NCBI RefSeq assembly: GCF_000002075.1
Contig: NW_004797359.1
Coordinates: forward strand, 375,375-439,374
DNA length: 64,000 nucleotides
Direction of reading: 5' to 3'
Source: Aplysia californica
Lineage: Eukaryota > Mollusca > Gastropoda > Aplysiida > Aplysiidae
Position numbers and translations under genes: made by a program. Within the stretch, counting starts at the first letter, position 1. The number at the start of each line of letters is the position of its first letter. Positions 38,101-42,786 of this stretch are shown here, one piece after another. The notes beneath the pieces were generated by a model, which was not told the DNA's origin, did no database searches, and was given only the letters and a program-made list of their open reading frames with translations.

Positions 38101-39594
38101 AAGAAAGGGCTCTGGCTCTAGGCTAATTCGCCGGCTGTGTTGTCCCCCACCCCACCACTCCCTGTTGTGCGTTGCGTCTTCTTGCGCGCGTCACACATTC
38201 ACTCCATCCATCACAGCACTGTGACCTCTCCGTCCCGCACCGGAGAAGTGAGAGGCACAGTATGCCTAGATAATCTAGCAGTATTTTATTTACAAAGATA
38301 TAGAAGGAAAAAAACGGGGTTTTAGAATAGTGTCTTTATAACAGACTTCTCGTTATTTCTGGACTCGTTATAAGTGGACTCCACTGTAATAATAATAAGA
38401 GTTTGTCCATCATGAACTGATGATTACCTTTAACATCGGAAGAGGAAGAGAAGTTTTAAACAAACTTAAGCAGCTACTGGAGGTAGCTTATATTTTTATA
38501 GAAGCAATCTTCTCAACGTATTTTGTTGAACACCACTTTTGCTTTTGATTTCCCCTCACAAATACTTGATTCTTTGTGCTTGTTGGAGGTCCATATTTAT
38601 TTGAAAGCAGCTTACATACACTATACTTTGATCCTTCCATCTGAAAGGGCTGACCCAGAAAATCCACCACTGTTCCTGAACATGGTTTGATAGTTCTTGT
38701 CAAATTTGTGTTGAAAACTACTTTCTCTTTTTTTGTTGACAAACTCACGTGCAAGTTTGCTTTCATTGTTTTCGTCTGTCTTACCTTTTTCCTGCACTGA
38801 GTGACGGTTATTATGTTGATGTGTTTCTCTTTATTCAAGCTCGTGTTTATGTTTTGTCTTGTACTTGCTCTCAGACTCAGCAGGTCTTACAACTGGCCGG
38901 CACTAGCAATCAAGGCACCAGCCTGAGCCCACCAGCCCCTGGTAGCGTGATGGACTTTCACTTTGACAGTCAGAGCAACTGCCTGGTGGTGTGTGGGGAG
39001 CAGCTTCTGCTCAGCTGGACAATGAACGAGGTCTCCTACTGGAGGTGCCGCCGGCCAGACTGCAGGTAGGGCCCAGTGCAACGTTTGTAAGTGGTTGGTT
39101 GGTGGGTGCTCTGGTGTGGTTTGCTCCTTTTCTTTCCTGTCAAACATCCATCGTCCTTGTCTCTCCTTATCTTTTTGGGTTTGTGACTCTCTTGTAACAC
39201 CTCTAATTTTTTACACTTAAATTATGACATAATTTGTTGCTAGTGCCGAAATGCTTTTTAAAACAAATATCTTTACTAAAAATTAAGTGTTTATAAAGAA
39301 GTTTAGGGACCCGGACCTCTAGCAAATTGCACAATTTGTTCTCATTTCCGTTGACTGTTACTGGTTACTGTCATTGTTTTCTCTGATTTGTTTTCCTACA
39401 GATTCAAATGTGTCTATGATGAGGAACAGCAGTGCGTGCACCTGATGAACTGCCATACGCTCCCCTGTCCAGCCACATCACGCGAGGACGACCGGTGTTC
39501 TGCCGCCAAACGCAAGCTCTCGGAGAAGTCCCTGGCCAGGAGGGCAAAGTTCCCACGTCTTGACAGCGCAAAGTTGGAGGGTCACATGACCTAG
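2874..39594 (+). CDS. Multi-FLYWCH zinc-finger protein, 16 coding exons, 1672 aa (long isoform)
   Basis: Seen: 16 exons bounded by AG/GT splice sites join without a stop into 5019 nt. Seven FLYWCH-type modules follow one another, each with an F-x-P-x-(S/T)-x-x-G start, a YWxC-x4-C core and a late H-x-H. Zinc ligands by module: 1 C97/C101-102/H121/H123; 2 C415/C420/H440/H442; 3 C611/C616/H636/H638; 4 C879/C884/H905/H907; 5 C1067/C1072/H1092/H1094; 6 C1436/C1441/H1461/H1463; 7 C1603/C1608 with a degenerate His pair. Six modules are followed by a helical linker with a P-K-x-I-Y-D-x-E signature and a closing LPS-x-x-S-V-R-T-x-L-Y-like helix. Known: FLYWCH domains bind DNA or proteins and occur in MULE transposases and in Drosophila mod(mdg4). 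Inference: a nuclear DNA-binding regulator built by tandem duplication of a transposase-derived module. No DDE domain is present. The first (non-coding) exon and promoter were not found. The exon 2 to exon 3 join is inferred; two separate genes remain possible. Confidence 0.82.
3645..8635 (+). other. Intron 1 (5 kb)
   Basis: AT-rich with no supported exon. It holds a pogo-like MITE at 6318-6494 and a diverged local duplication near 4376-4500 (two copies of a segment around CAGGCCATGTC). Several T-rich open frames here have no protein-like composition. Confidence 0.6.
6318..6494. mobile_element. Pogo/Tigger-like MITE, 177 bp
   Basis: The left terminus TAGTGGAGTCTGCTCAAG and the right terminus, reversed, CAGTGGAGTCCGCTTAAT form an imperfect TIR. 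No coding capacity. The ends match the CAGTGGA type seen at 37832, 46601 and elsewhere in the window. Confidence 0.65.
8636..8899 (+). CDS. Exon 2: acidic linker with nuclear-localisation-like tail
   Basis: 88 codons, phase 0 at both ends, acceptor ATCATATAG and donor GTAACT. The first half is acidic and Trp-containing ([16 protein letters not shown]). The second half is basic, with AAKKAKVAK, a plausible nuclear localisation signal. It has no FLYWCH or other domain. Because both ends are phase 0 it can splice either to the C2H2 exon at 10512 or to FLYWCH exon 3 at 19848. Confidence 0.85.
8921..9096 (+). mobile_element. SINE, short type, shared-tail family
   Basis: The body runs from the GGTTGGCGGGTGCTC segment through TGTTACTCTCTTGTAACACC to the shared tail GCGCTCATATGACCTT and GCGAGCGCCGTAAAACC. 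Other copies are at 39089, 52919, 53118, 58779 and 61078. It starts about 22 bp downstream of the exon 2 donor. Confidence 0.8.
9553..9887 (-). mobile_element. tRNA-derived SINE with ATTT-type tail
   Basis: On the minus strand the 5' part has an A-box-like CCTAGTGGTTAGG and a B-box-like segment. Next come the CCTTGGGAAAGGCAC motif, a central body and a GCGCTATACAAATG end with an AT-rich tail. TAGGTA flanks both ends (9547-9552 and 9888-9893), a likely target duplication. A second, truncated member lies at 23685-23835. Confidence 0.85.
10512..11228 (+). CDS. Exon 3a: alternative terminal exon with seven C2H2-type fingers
   Basis: The acceptor is a long T tract followed by CAG. The frame is phase 0 from 10512 and ends at TAA 11226-11228, giving 238 residues. 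Fingers 1-4 and 6 are canonical C2H2 (for example CTHC..H-x4-H and CKLC..H-x3-H). Finger 5 ends H-x3-C, and finger 7 starts C-x1-C and ends H-x3-C. Joined to exons 1 and 2 this gives a 583-residue protein with one FLYWCH module and a C2H2 array. It is GC-rich compared with the flanking introns. Inference: a mutually exclusive 3' exon that changes DNA specificity. A separate gene ending here is the alternative. Confidence 0.85.
   Translation, partial: SYLMDGSMSADGAPRRKYRKRAISSSVFTCTHCPYKSNRHFNVQRHERLAHSTKKPEFSCQECGTSYSLEYRLKLHIKAVHQGEGHHCHICNRTFETMTGLKSHVVTKHKNEEHKVQQEPPPELTCKLCGRFFSTKSHLQKHTSTHVMVQPYRCFMCNEPFMEECSWLSHQNNCSAPFKIQCCLCSAVIPTPQELLVHMDTVHGRSEYSCTCGKTFPWKKSLLTHQQKCSLRAAERSA
11229..11756 (+). 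terminator. Likely 3' UTR and poly(A) signal of the short isoform
   Basis: AT-rich non-coding sequence follows the C2H2 stop and leads to AATAAA at 11751-11756 within an A-rich stretch. No better hexamer lies closer. This supports use of exon 3a as a terminal exon. It is only a sequence signal, without transcript evidence. Confidence 0.5.
12911..13580. mobile_element. Pogo/Tigger-like TIR element, 670 bp
   Basis: The left end CAGTGAAACTCGCATATAAC and the right end, reversed, CAGTGGAACTCGGATAAAAC are flanked by TA on both sides, the target duplication of Tc1/mariner/pogo elements. It has no transposase frame of useful length, so it is non-autonomous. Confidence 0.75.
13918..14071. mobile_element. 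Short pogo-like MITE, 154 bp
   Basis: The left end CAGTGAGTCCCCTTATACTG is flanked by TA. The right end, reversed, begins CTGTGGGGTCCATTAAAA and is also followed by TA. The TIR match is imperfect, so confidence is moderate. Confidence 0.5.
15503..15872 (+). mobile_element. SINE, medium type, shared-tail family
   Basis: About 370 bp, and very similar to the minus-strand copy at 55727-56106 over its whole length (ACATTTCTCGTTCATGCACAG, GGGCTGATTCATCA, GAGGTGAGCAGAGTAAGTC). It ends in the same tail as the short type (CTTATGCAGTTGCGAGCGCC). No clear tRNA A/B box is visible in the body. Confidence 0.8.
17861..18020 (+). mobile_element. tRNA-like SINE fragment
   Basis: An A-box-like TGGTGTATTGGTTAGG and a B-box-like GAGTTCAATTCCTG are followed by ATCCATCTCAGCCCA and CTGACAGGCAGG. 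The last two motifs are shared with the minus-strand repeat at 60478-60645, which supports one SINE family. A short piece of the same region recurs near 10193-10215. Confidence 0.6.
19848..20080 (+). CDS. Exon 3: acidic tract and first half of FLYWCH module 2
   Basis: The acceptor is TTACCTGCAG, phase 0. The first 20 residues are almost all Glu/Asp (346-368). The FLYWCH half runs from [11 protein letters not shown] to [11 protein letters not shown] (C415, C420). The donor GTAATG splits the Arg423 codon at phase 2, at the same place in the fold as the exon 15/16 junction of module 7. Confidence 0.85.
20211..20360 (+). repeat. Partial copy of the 418-bp MITE family
   Basis: Resembles 47450-47600, sharing GTGGAATCAGG, a GTTATT segment and ATCTTGAATNNGAGATATTTGC-like sequence. 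The right terminus is not seen, so this copy is truncated. Confidence 0.5.
21861..21986 (+). repeat. CT-rich and (TGTC)n microsatellite
   Basis: About 40 bp of CT-rich sequence is followed by over 20 TGTC units with a few substitutions. It ends roughly 50 bp upstream of the exon 4 splice acceptor, so its length could affect splice-site recognition (inference). Confidence 0.95.
22038..22221 (+). CDS. Exon 4: second half of FLYWCH module 2 and linker start
   Basis: The acceptor is TTCACCTTCAG. The first base completes Arg423. LHNHPP supplies the His pair (H440, H442). The linker follows, with a basic helix and the [13 protein letters not shown] signature. The donor is GTAAAT after Gln-Glu484, phase 0. 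Confidence 0.88.
22222..23432 (+). other. Intron 4
   Basis: No coding signal. Contains a (GC)(CA)n microsatellite at 23033-23104 and T-rich runs. Confidence 0.6.
23033..23104. repeat. (CA)n microsatellite with GC interruption
   Basis: ACAC units, then a short ATGCGCGCGC block, then about 25 further CA units. Confidence 0.95.
23433..23567 (+). CDS. Exon 5: end of module 2 linker and acidic spacer
   Basis: 45 codons, phase 0 at both ends. The first part ([16 protein letters not shown]) corresponds to the closing helix of the module linker. The rest is a Glu/Asp run. Donor GTAGAA. Confidence 0.82.
23685..23835 (-). mobile_element. tRNA-derived SINE, truncated
   Basis: On the minus strand it starts with an A-box-like TAGCCTAGTGATTATG and a GGTTCGAATC B box, then CTTGGGAAAGACAC. 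This is the same order as the SINE at 9553-9887. The 3' part with the ATT-rich tail is missing. Confidence 0.7.
23976..24114. mobile_element. Short MITE with telomere-like G-rich core
   Basis: The left end GGAGGAATTCCATAACGAGT pairs with the right end, reversed, GGAAGGACTTTCGTAACGAG. The centre is a G-rich run of TTAGGG/TAGGGT-like words. A single terminus of the same type (AGGACTTTGTAGCGAGCGAC) is found at about 44605-44630. Confidence 0.65.
24587..24752 (+). CDS. Exon 6: spacer and start of FLYWCH module 3
   Basis: The acceptor is CTAACACAG, phase 0. A charged spacer leads to [10 protein letters not shown], the first strand of module 3. The donor GTACTG splits the Gly585 codon at phase 1. 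Confidence 0.83.
25464..25603 (+). CDS. Exon 7: core of FLYWCH module 3
   Basis: [14 protein letters not shown] leads into [14 protein letters not shown] (C611, C616). Acceptor TGCCTCTCAG, donor GTAAGA, ending at phase 0 after Lys631. This module is cut at other points than modules 2 and 7. Confidence 0.88.
25872..26366 (+). mobile_element. Full-length tRNA-derived SINE, long type, shared-tail family
   Basis: The 5' end GGGGGCTCTCGCGGCCTAGA resembles a tRNA with an A box (GCGGCCTAGAGG) and a weak B box. A TC-rich body, a conserved CACCCGGGCAAAAT-type segment and the shared tail GCGCTCATATGACCTTATGC follow. A second full copy is at 53396-53914 on the minus strand, with a better B box (GGGTTCGAATC). 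Confidence 0.88.
26381..26466 (+). repeat. SINE 3' end, (ATT)n-tailed family
   Basis: AAGCCTGTGTACTTTAATC, a GAGCGATATATATAT segment and an ATTATTATTATA tail resemble 49727-49797 and the 3' end of other invertebrate SINEs. No 5' part is present. Confidence 0.55.
26572..27295. mobile_element. TTAA-flanked MITE (piggyBac-like), 724 bp
   Basis: Both ends are TTAACACATTACACCCTAA (19 identical bases, inverted), including the TTAA target. Inside is a GC-rich subterminal region with repeated CCCGGGCGA words. A 161-codon open frame within has no recognisable domain and is most likely chance. It lies in the intron between exons 7 and 8. Confidence 0.85.
27552..27775 (+). CDS. Exon 8: His pair and linker of FLYWCH module 3
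   Basis: It begins [10 protein letters not shown], giving H636 and H638. The full linker follows: a basic helix, [14 protein letters not shown] and [15 protein letters not shown]. The donor GTGAGT follows two bases of Lys706 (phase 2). Confidence 0.9.
27776..28889 (+). other. Intron 8
   Basis: No exon seen. It contains a 22-bp poly-G run at 28137-28158. Confidence 0.6.
28137..28158 (+). repeat. Poly-G tract (22 bp)
   Basis: Uninterrupted G run, able in principle to form a G-quadruplex in the transcript because it lies on the sense strand of the intron. Confidence 0.9.
28890..29046 (+). CDS. Exon 9: inter-module spacer
   Basis: The acceptor is TGTGTCACAG and the first base completes Lys706. 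It encodes 52 residues of low complexity without a domain. The donor is the weaker GTAATA. Read-through of that donor would add seven residues and stop at 29070, a possible short isoform. Least certain exon of the set, but its phase fits both neighbours. Confidence 0.65.
29047..29711 (+). other. Intron 9
   Basis: AT-rich, with an A-rich stretch near 29420-29465. Nothing else recognised. Confidence 0.5.
29712..29894 (+). CDS. Exon 10: acidic and Ser-rich spacer
   Basis: 61 codons, phase 0 at both ends. The acceptor is GTACGTCTGCAG. An acidic stretch with a run of six Ser codons (AGC repeats near 29783-29800) is followed by a short hydrophobic segment. Two in-frame donors are possible, after 29888 and after 29894. 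Confidence 0.75.
29895..30540 (+). other. Intron 10
   Basis: No feature recognised beyond T-rich sequence and a normal acceptor. Confidence 0.5.
30541..30857 (+). CDS. Exon 11: complete FLYWCH module 4
   Basis: One exon carries the whole zinc-binding fold: [28 protein letters not shown] (C879, C884) and GEHNHP (H905, H907). The linker helix starts after it. The donor GTGATT cuts Arg925 at phase 2. This is the best-conserved module of the seven. Confidence 0.92.
30858..31556 (+). other. Intron 11
   Basis: Contains a pogo-like MITE at 31028-31181. No exon seen. Confidence 0.55.
31028..31181. mobile_element. Pogo-like MITE, 154 bp
   Basis: The left end CAGTGCCGTCC and the right end, reversed, CAGTTGAACTTACTTTAATG lead into GGTTGTC and GACCACC. 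The same subterminal motif (GACGGCCACC) occurs in the element starting at 63235. Confidence 0.5.
31557..31767 (+). CDS. Exon 12: linker of FLYWCH module 4
   Basis: It encodes [20 protein letters not shown] and [17 protein letters not shown], matching the linkers of modules 1 and 3 in order and spacing. Acceptor TGTGTCCAG, donor GTTTGT, phase 0 end. A (CA)n tract starts 26 bp downstream. Confidence 0.9.
31793..31849 (+). repeat. (CA)n microsatellite next to a splice donor
   Basis: About 28 CA units with a few interruptions, starting 26 bp after the exon 12 donor on the sense strand. Intronic CA repeats close to a donor are known to influence splicing through hnRNP L in vertebrates; a role here is inference. 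Confidence 0.95.
31850..32562 (+). other. Rest of intron 12, with two poly-G tracts
   Basis: Runs of 21 G (32145-32165) and 18 G (32341-32358). The right terminus of the 47.4-kb MITE family (GACGAGCG, CACCATGCTGCCTCAC) lies at about 31968-32006. A small exon-like piece at 32491-32518 has good splice sites but breaks the frame if included. Confidence 0.6.
32145..32358 (+). repeat. Paired poly-G tracts (21 and 18 bp)
   Basis: Two uninterrupted G runs 175 bp apart in the same intron, on the sense strand. Confidence 0.9.
32563..34002 (+). CDS. Exon 13: FLYWCH modules 5 and 6 joined by a Ser/Gln-rich region
   Basis: 480 codons, phase 0 to phase 0. Module 5 (about 1040-1160) has [13 protein letters not shown] (C1067, C1072), DHTH (H1092, H1094) and the linker [15 protein letters not shown], but lacks the usual F-x-P start. 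About 260 residues rich in Ser, Gln, Thr and Pro follow; they look disordered and could serve as an activation or interaction region. Module 6 (about 1415-1463) has [13 protein letters not shown] and NHNHD. This is the only exon with two modules. Donor GTTAGC. Read-through adds 24 residues and stops at 34077. Confidence 0.9.
34024..34191. mobile_element. MITE, 168 bp, directly after exon 13
   Basis: The left end CAGAATTTCGAAGCTCTATC and the right end, reversed, CAGAAATTATAAGCTCTATC form a TIR. It begins 22 bp after the exon 13 donor and supplies the last codons and stop of the read-through frame. Confidence 0.65.
34974..35233 (+). repeat. 270-bp interspersed segment, copy 2
   Basis: Matches 1224-1494, as described for copy 1. 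It carries the same ACCAAAGTTCATTCAAAG and AAGATACACTC landmarks in the same order. Confidence 0.7.
35430..35590 (-). mobile_element. tRNA-derived SINE
   Basis: The minus strand begins GGAGTCACTGTGGCGTAGTG (A box TGGCGTAGTGG), then has a clear B box in CGGGTTCGAGTC at tRNA-like spacing. A short tRNA-unrelated part follows. It differs from the shared-tail family. Confidence 0.7.
36183..36873. mobile_element. TTAA-type MITE (piggyBac-like), about 690 bp
   Basis: The left end TTAGTTCTTTTCCTACCA and the right end, reversed, TTAACTCTTTCCCTACCA agree except at a few bases. No coding capacity. The left TTAG is probably a mutated TTAA. Confidence 0.6.
36874..37532 (+). other. Rest of intron 13
   Basis: Contains a diverged local direct repeat of about 45 bp at 36931-37030 (GATATGAYTTGCAATTT in both copies). 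No exon seen. Confidence 0.5.
37533..37742 (+). CDS. Exon 14: linker of FLYWCH module 6
   Basis: 70 codons, phase 0 at both ends. Acceptor TTTTTTCCAG, donor GTAAAA. It encodes two helices ending in [19 protein letters not shown], in the place where the other modules have [18 protein letters not shown]. The P-K-x-I-Y-D signature is lost, so this linker has diverged. Confidence 0.82.
37780..37831. repeat. (TAA)n microsatellite interrupted by a MITE
   Basis: Imperfect TAA repeats end at the left edge of the pogo-like element and resume right after its other edge (38387-38398), so the element inserted into the array. Confidence 0.8.
37832..38386. mobile_element. Pogo/Tigger-like TIR element, 555 bp
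   Basis: The left end CAGTGGAATCCTGTTTTAAC and the right end, reversed, CAGTGGAGTCCACTTATAAC are flanked by TA. No transposase frame. Confidence 0.8.
38488..38838 (-). other. Unexplained 116-codon antisense open frame
   Basis: An open frame on the minus strand within intron 14. Its composition looks protein-like rather than repetitive, with a region around [13 protein letters not shown] and [17 protein letters not shown] do not recognise a family. It could be a fragment of an unknown element, an exon of an antisense gene, or chance. Confidence 0.25.
38875..39065 (+). CDS. Exon 15: first half of FLYWCH module 7
   Basis: The acceptor CTTGCTCTCAG starts at phase 0. A Ser/Gln/Pro spacer is followed by [15 protein letters not shown] and [10 protein letters not shown] (C1603, C1608). 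The donor GTAGGG splits Arg1609 at phase 2, matching module 2. Confidence 0.87.
39089..39220 (+). mobile_element. SINE, short type, 3' end worn
   Basis: GGTTGGTGGGTGCTCTGGTG and CTCTCTTGTAACACCTCTAA match the copy at 8921. The shared GCGCTCATATG tail is not recognisable. It starts 24 bp after the exon 15 donor. Confidence 0.75.
39402..39594 (+). CDS. Exon 16: end of module 7, basic C-terminus and stop
   Basis: The acceptor is [21 protein letters not shown] continues module 7, but the His pair is replaced by NCHTLPC, so zinc binding may be altered or lost. A basic tail follows ([17 protein letters not shown]), another possible nuclear localisation signal. Stop TAG at 39592. Confidence 0.87.
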
Positions 39595-40515
39595 CTACTT
39601 TAGCTGAAAGCTAATTGTCGGCACTTTAAAAACATTTGCTCTTGTTCTGTAACCTACACCATGTACCCATACGCACACAGGTATTTTTACCGCTTTTTGG
39701 TCTTGTGTCTGTCATACATAATGTGCATTCGTCTTGTTTGGAGATGTGAGGCACATTTCTGATTTTGGTCGTCTGTCATTTCCAAACAGTACTACAGATG
39801 ATTCCTAAGTGCAGTCACCATCTGCATTGTGATACTACTGTAAACCTCTTTCTTTCCGGACTTACGAAAGCTGACTGAAAAGGCTCAACTCACTGACGGC
39901 CAGAGGTTGAAATACCAATTTAACCCCAACTGCTGGCATTTTTAGGGTGTTCTAGAACATTCATTGTCGGATAACAATTCAAAGTAGACTCTAATATTTT
40001 CACTATTTATTATTTCTATGTTTTGTTTTATTGGGGTGAAAACAAATTTTCAGTGGTGTCATACTTTTGTTTGAATAATTATTTGAACTATGGACAAAAA
40101 TACACTCTGAATTACTTGATCCACTGGTCAAGGAGGAGCTAGAAGCAACCTCAATGGCAATTGGTCCCCTTTTTATTCATAGCTGCCACTCAGGAATTTC
40201 AAAAAAGGAGGAAATTCACGCGAAGGCGGACGTGCACTCTCCGAAAGAGTGAGATCCAGATCCAATATATTGGAACATCTATGTTTTTGGAAGGGAAAAG
40301 TGTCATATTTGTTAACTATAGGCAACTGAATTAAAATGCATTTTGAAAAAACAAAAAAACCAAAACAAAACAAAACAATCCAAGACACTAAGTTGACTAA
40401 CAAGCATTTGACCAAGTTTGCTGACTAAACTAAAAATCCAGTGTTTGCAATCTAGTGTCTCATAAAAAAACTTCTTTCACTTTAGACTTGAGCAACAATG
40501 TTGAGCAGTTTTGGA
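39595..40515 (+). other. Probable 3' UTR and intergenic sequence
   Basis: No AATAAA is found close to the stop. ATTAAA at 40330-40335 is a possible poly(A) signal. No coding sequence seen. Confidence 0.4.
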
Positions 40516-40997
40516 TTAACTCATTAAAGACGCCAGTTTTTCACCGAGAATTTCCCTGGAGACGCATGATTTTTACCTATTTTCAAAAAATCAGTGGGAT
40601 AAACCTAAAAACATTACAAGTATAACATTTGACAAAAAGTAAGATCATTATGTATATTTACATAAAATGCATTTATTTTCAAAAAATCTTTGAAAAAATT
40701 ATGTTTTTTGTGAGAAAAAAAAATGTATGTAAAAGTGAAAAAAACCTTTTTAGATGAACTAAGCACATGGTTGTCAAAATTGATCGTAGTCAAATAGAAT
40801 GATTTCAAACAAGTAATACAAAGGGTAATCAAAGAATAATGTCAATGTCCAAATATAGGCCTATACAGTTTCGCTGAATACCGGTACTGAAACTGAAAGA
40901 GAAACGTAACGTCACCAACAAAATTCAAGATCAAATAGCAAAGATGAAACACAATGAACAGTTTCCTTCTAAAATAAGAAGCAGGTACATGGAATGG

Positions 40998-41013
40998 ACA
41001 CACACACGCACAA

Positions 41014-41045
<32 letters not shown>

Positions 41046-41080
41046 TCACGCACACACACAAACACACACGCACGTACACA
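40998..41080. repeat. (CA)n microsatellite
   Basis: An imperfect CA run of about 80 bp inside the piggyBac element, between its left terminus and the transposase stop. Confidence 0.9.
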
Positions 41081-41154
41081 CTCATGCTTACACACTACAT
41101 GTCAAACTGTACATGTAATACATTATAATATAGTCAAACAAATAAAAAAGATAA

Positions 41155-42532
41155 CTAAGCATAGTTCTCCTTTGAATGAAATGCCTCAAAGCAAGCCGTG
41201 GGACACAGAGGCTTTTGGCACGATTTGCATGTGAAGGATGTGGAGGGTGCCTTGTTTTTTTGGTCTGCTCTGCTCGCACCAGCTGTTATCATTTTTGCGT
41301 AGCACACAACACAGGCAAGGCGCTTCAGTCTCTGGCCCTCAGCGTTGATGTGCTCCAGAAAGTGTCTTCCTGTGAGCCTGTCTACAGTTGTAGCAGGATC
41401 TGGCTGAGGTGTGTCGAGATCTGCTGTCCTCTGGGTGCTGACGATACCCAAACAGACCGAACGGATAAACTGCTCCTGCTTCCACCTCCGTTTGCCGTGA
41501 ACCTTTTGGTGCTTGTTGAATAGCACATGGGCTTGGACCATGGCCAACGTGAGCAAGTGTAGAGCCAGTTTCTTCCACCACTTTACTGTCTTGCGATGCA
41601 AGGGCTGGTAGCTCAGAAGCTGGTCGCTTTGATCGACCCCAGACATGTTGGTGGTGTAGTCGATCACAGCGGTGGGTTTGTTCACCCTCTCACCAGTGCG
41701 AGTCAGAACCTCTTGCACTTGTGGTCCATGACGAGTGGTGAGGAGGTGGACTTCTCTCTTGTCTTTCCACAGGAGAGCGACAGTCTGGTTGTGGCGGCGG
41801 TAGTCCACATCTCCCTTATTATTCACCTTTAGGTCTTTCGGCATACCTACTCTGTTGGCCCTCACAGTACCAACAACAGATGTGTTGGCAGTGTCCCAGT
41901 TTGAAAAAACGGATCTCGGAGACAGCTGAGTGGAACGTCGTCTGACCTGTGCCAACAATTGTCTGAAGTACAGGTTGGTCTGTGTCTTGATCGTCTTGAC
42001 CAGAGTGTCAGTAACAAACAGTTTATAAAAATCGAAGGTAGTTGCGTCAGCAGCCATAGTAGTCTTGAAGCCGCTGTCCCCAGTAAATGGTGGTTCCAAG
42101 GGGAAACCGTGACAGTTTTTCACCCAGTCGAACATCCCCTCATCATCTTGCTCCTCCTCCCAACCACCACTGACATGTTCTGCACGTGTGTCTTCATCAC
42201 TGCTGCTAACAGCTGGCTCTAACGTAGGTCGAAAAGGTCTAGATCTAGATCTAGAAGTTGTAGCTCCTGAGCTAGGCCCAGGTCTTGGGTAAGCTTGGCT
42301 TGCAGGATCAGCTGATCCAGAGGCGACGCCCATTTCCTCTTCTTCCTCACTTGTCCCACTATCCCTTCTAACTATCAAACCTTCCTCGTCGCTACTGAGG
42401 TCTTCAAAAGAAGGATCAGTCATCACCATTCTCTTCAAGTGCTTGGTAAGGAGCATCGTCGTTATCTGATCCCTCCTGAATCAACATCTCGATCGCTTCG
42501 CTGGTAGTGAACAAGGCGCGTCTGGCAGCCAT
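41155..42532 (-). pseudogene. piggyBac transposase, catalytic core deleted, N-terminus out of frame
   Basis: A 433-codon frame (41155-42456) holds an acidic N-terminal region (SDEEG, SSDEDT), the start of the transposase domain (FYKLFVTDTLVKTI) and then directly GTVRANRVGMPKDL. It continues through the conserved MSGVDQSDQLL and RKTVKWWKKLALHLL to a C-terminal Cys-rich domain (CVVCY, CKSCQKPLC). The roughly 200 residues normally between Trp and GTVR are missing, and with them the first two catalytic Asp residues. The deletion keeps the frame. The natural start is probably ATG at 42532 (MAARRALFTTSEAIE), one frame away, so one further shift lies between. The protein cannot transpose by itself, but could still bind element ends. 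Confidence 0.88.
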
Positions 42533-42786
42533 GTTTCTTGTTTACATTAAAAGTAGGTCAGGTCAGCGTGTTTCACAAGATCGCTTATAACAGACAATTC
42601 GGGCGACCAATGGTCAAAAGGACACAACAGCGATAAAGATAAATGGTTTAACTATCACTAGGAGTCATTCCCCTTGAAATTCTATTAGTTTTTAGACAGG
42701 TACCAAAAAAAATGGTACAGTTTGTCGGGTCCCGGGACCCGGCGCGTCTTCAGCGTTTGTTGACCTTGCCGGGTCCCCCCGGCGCA

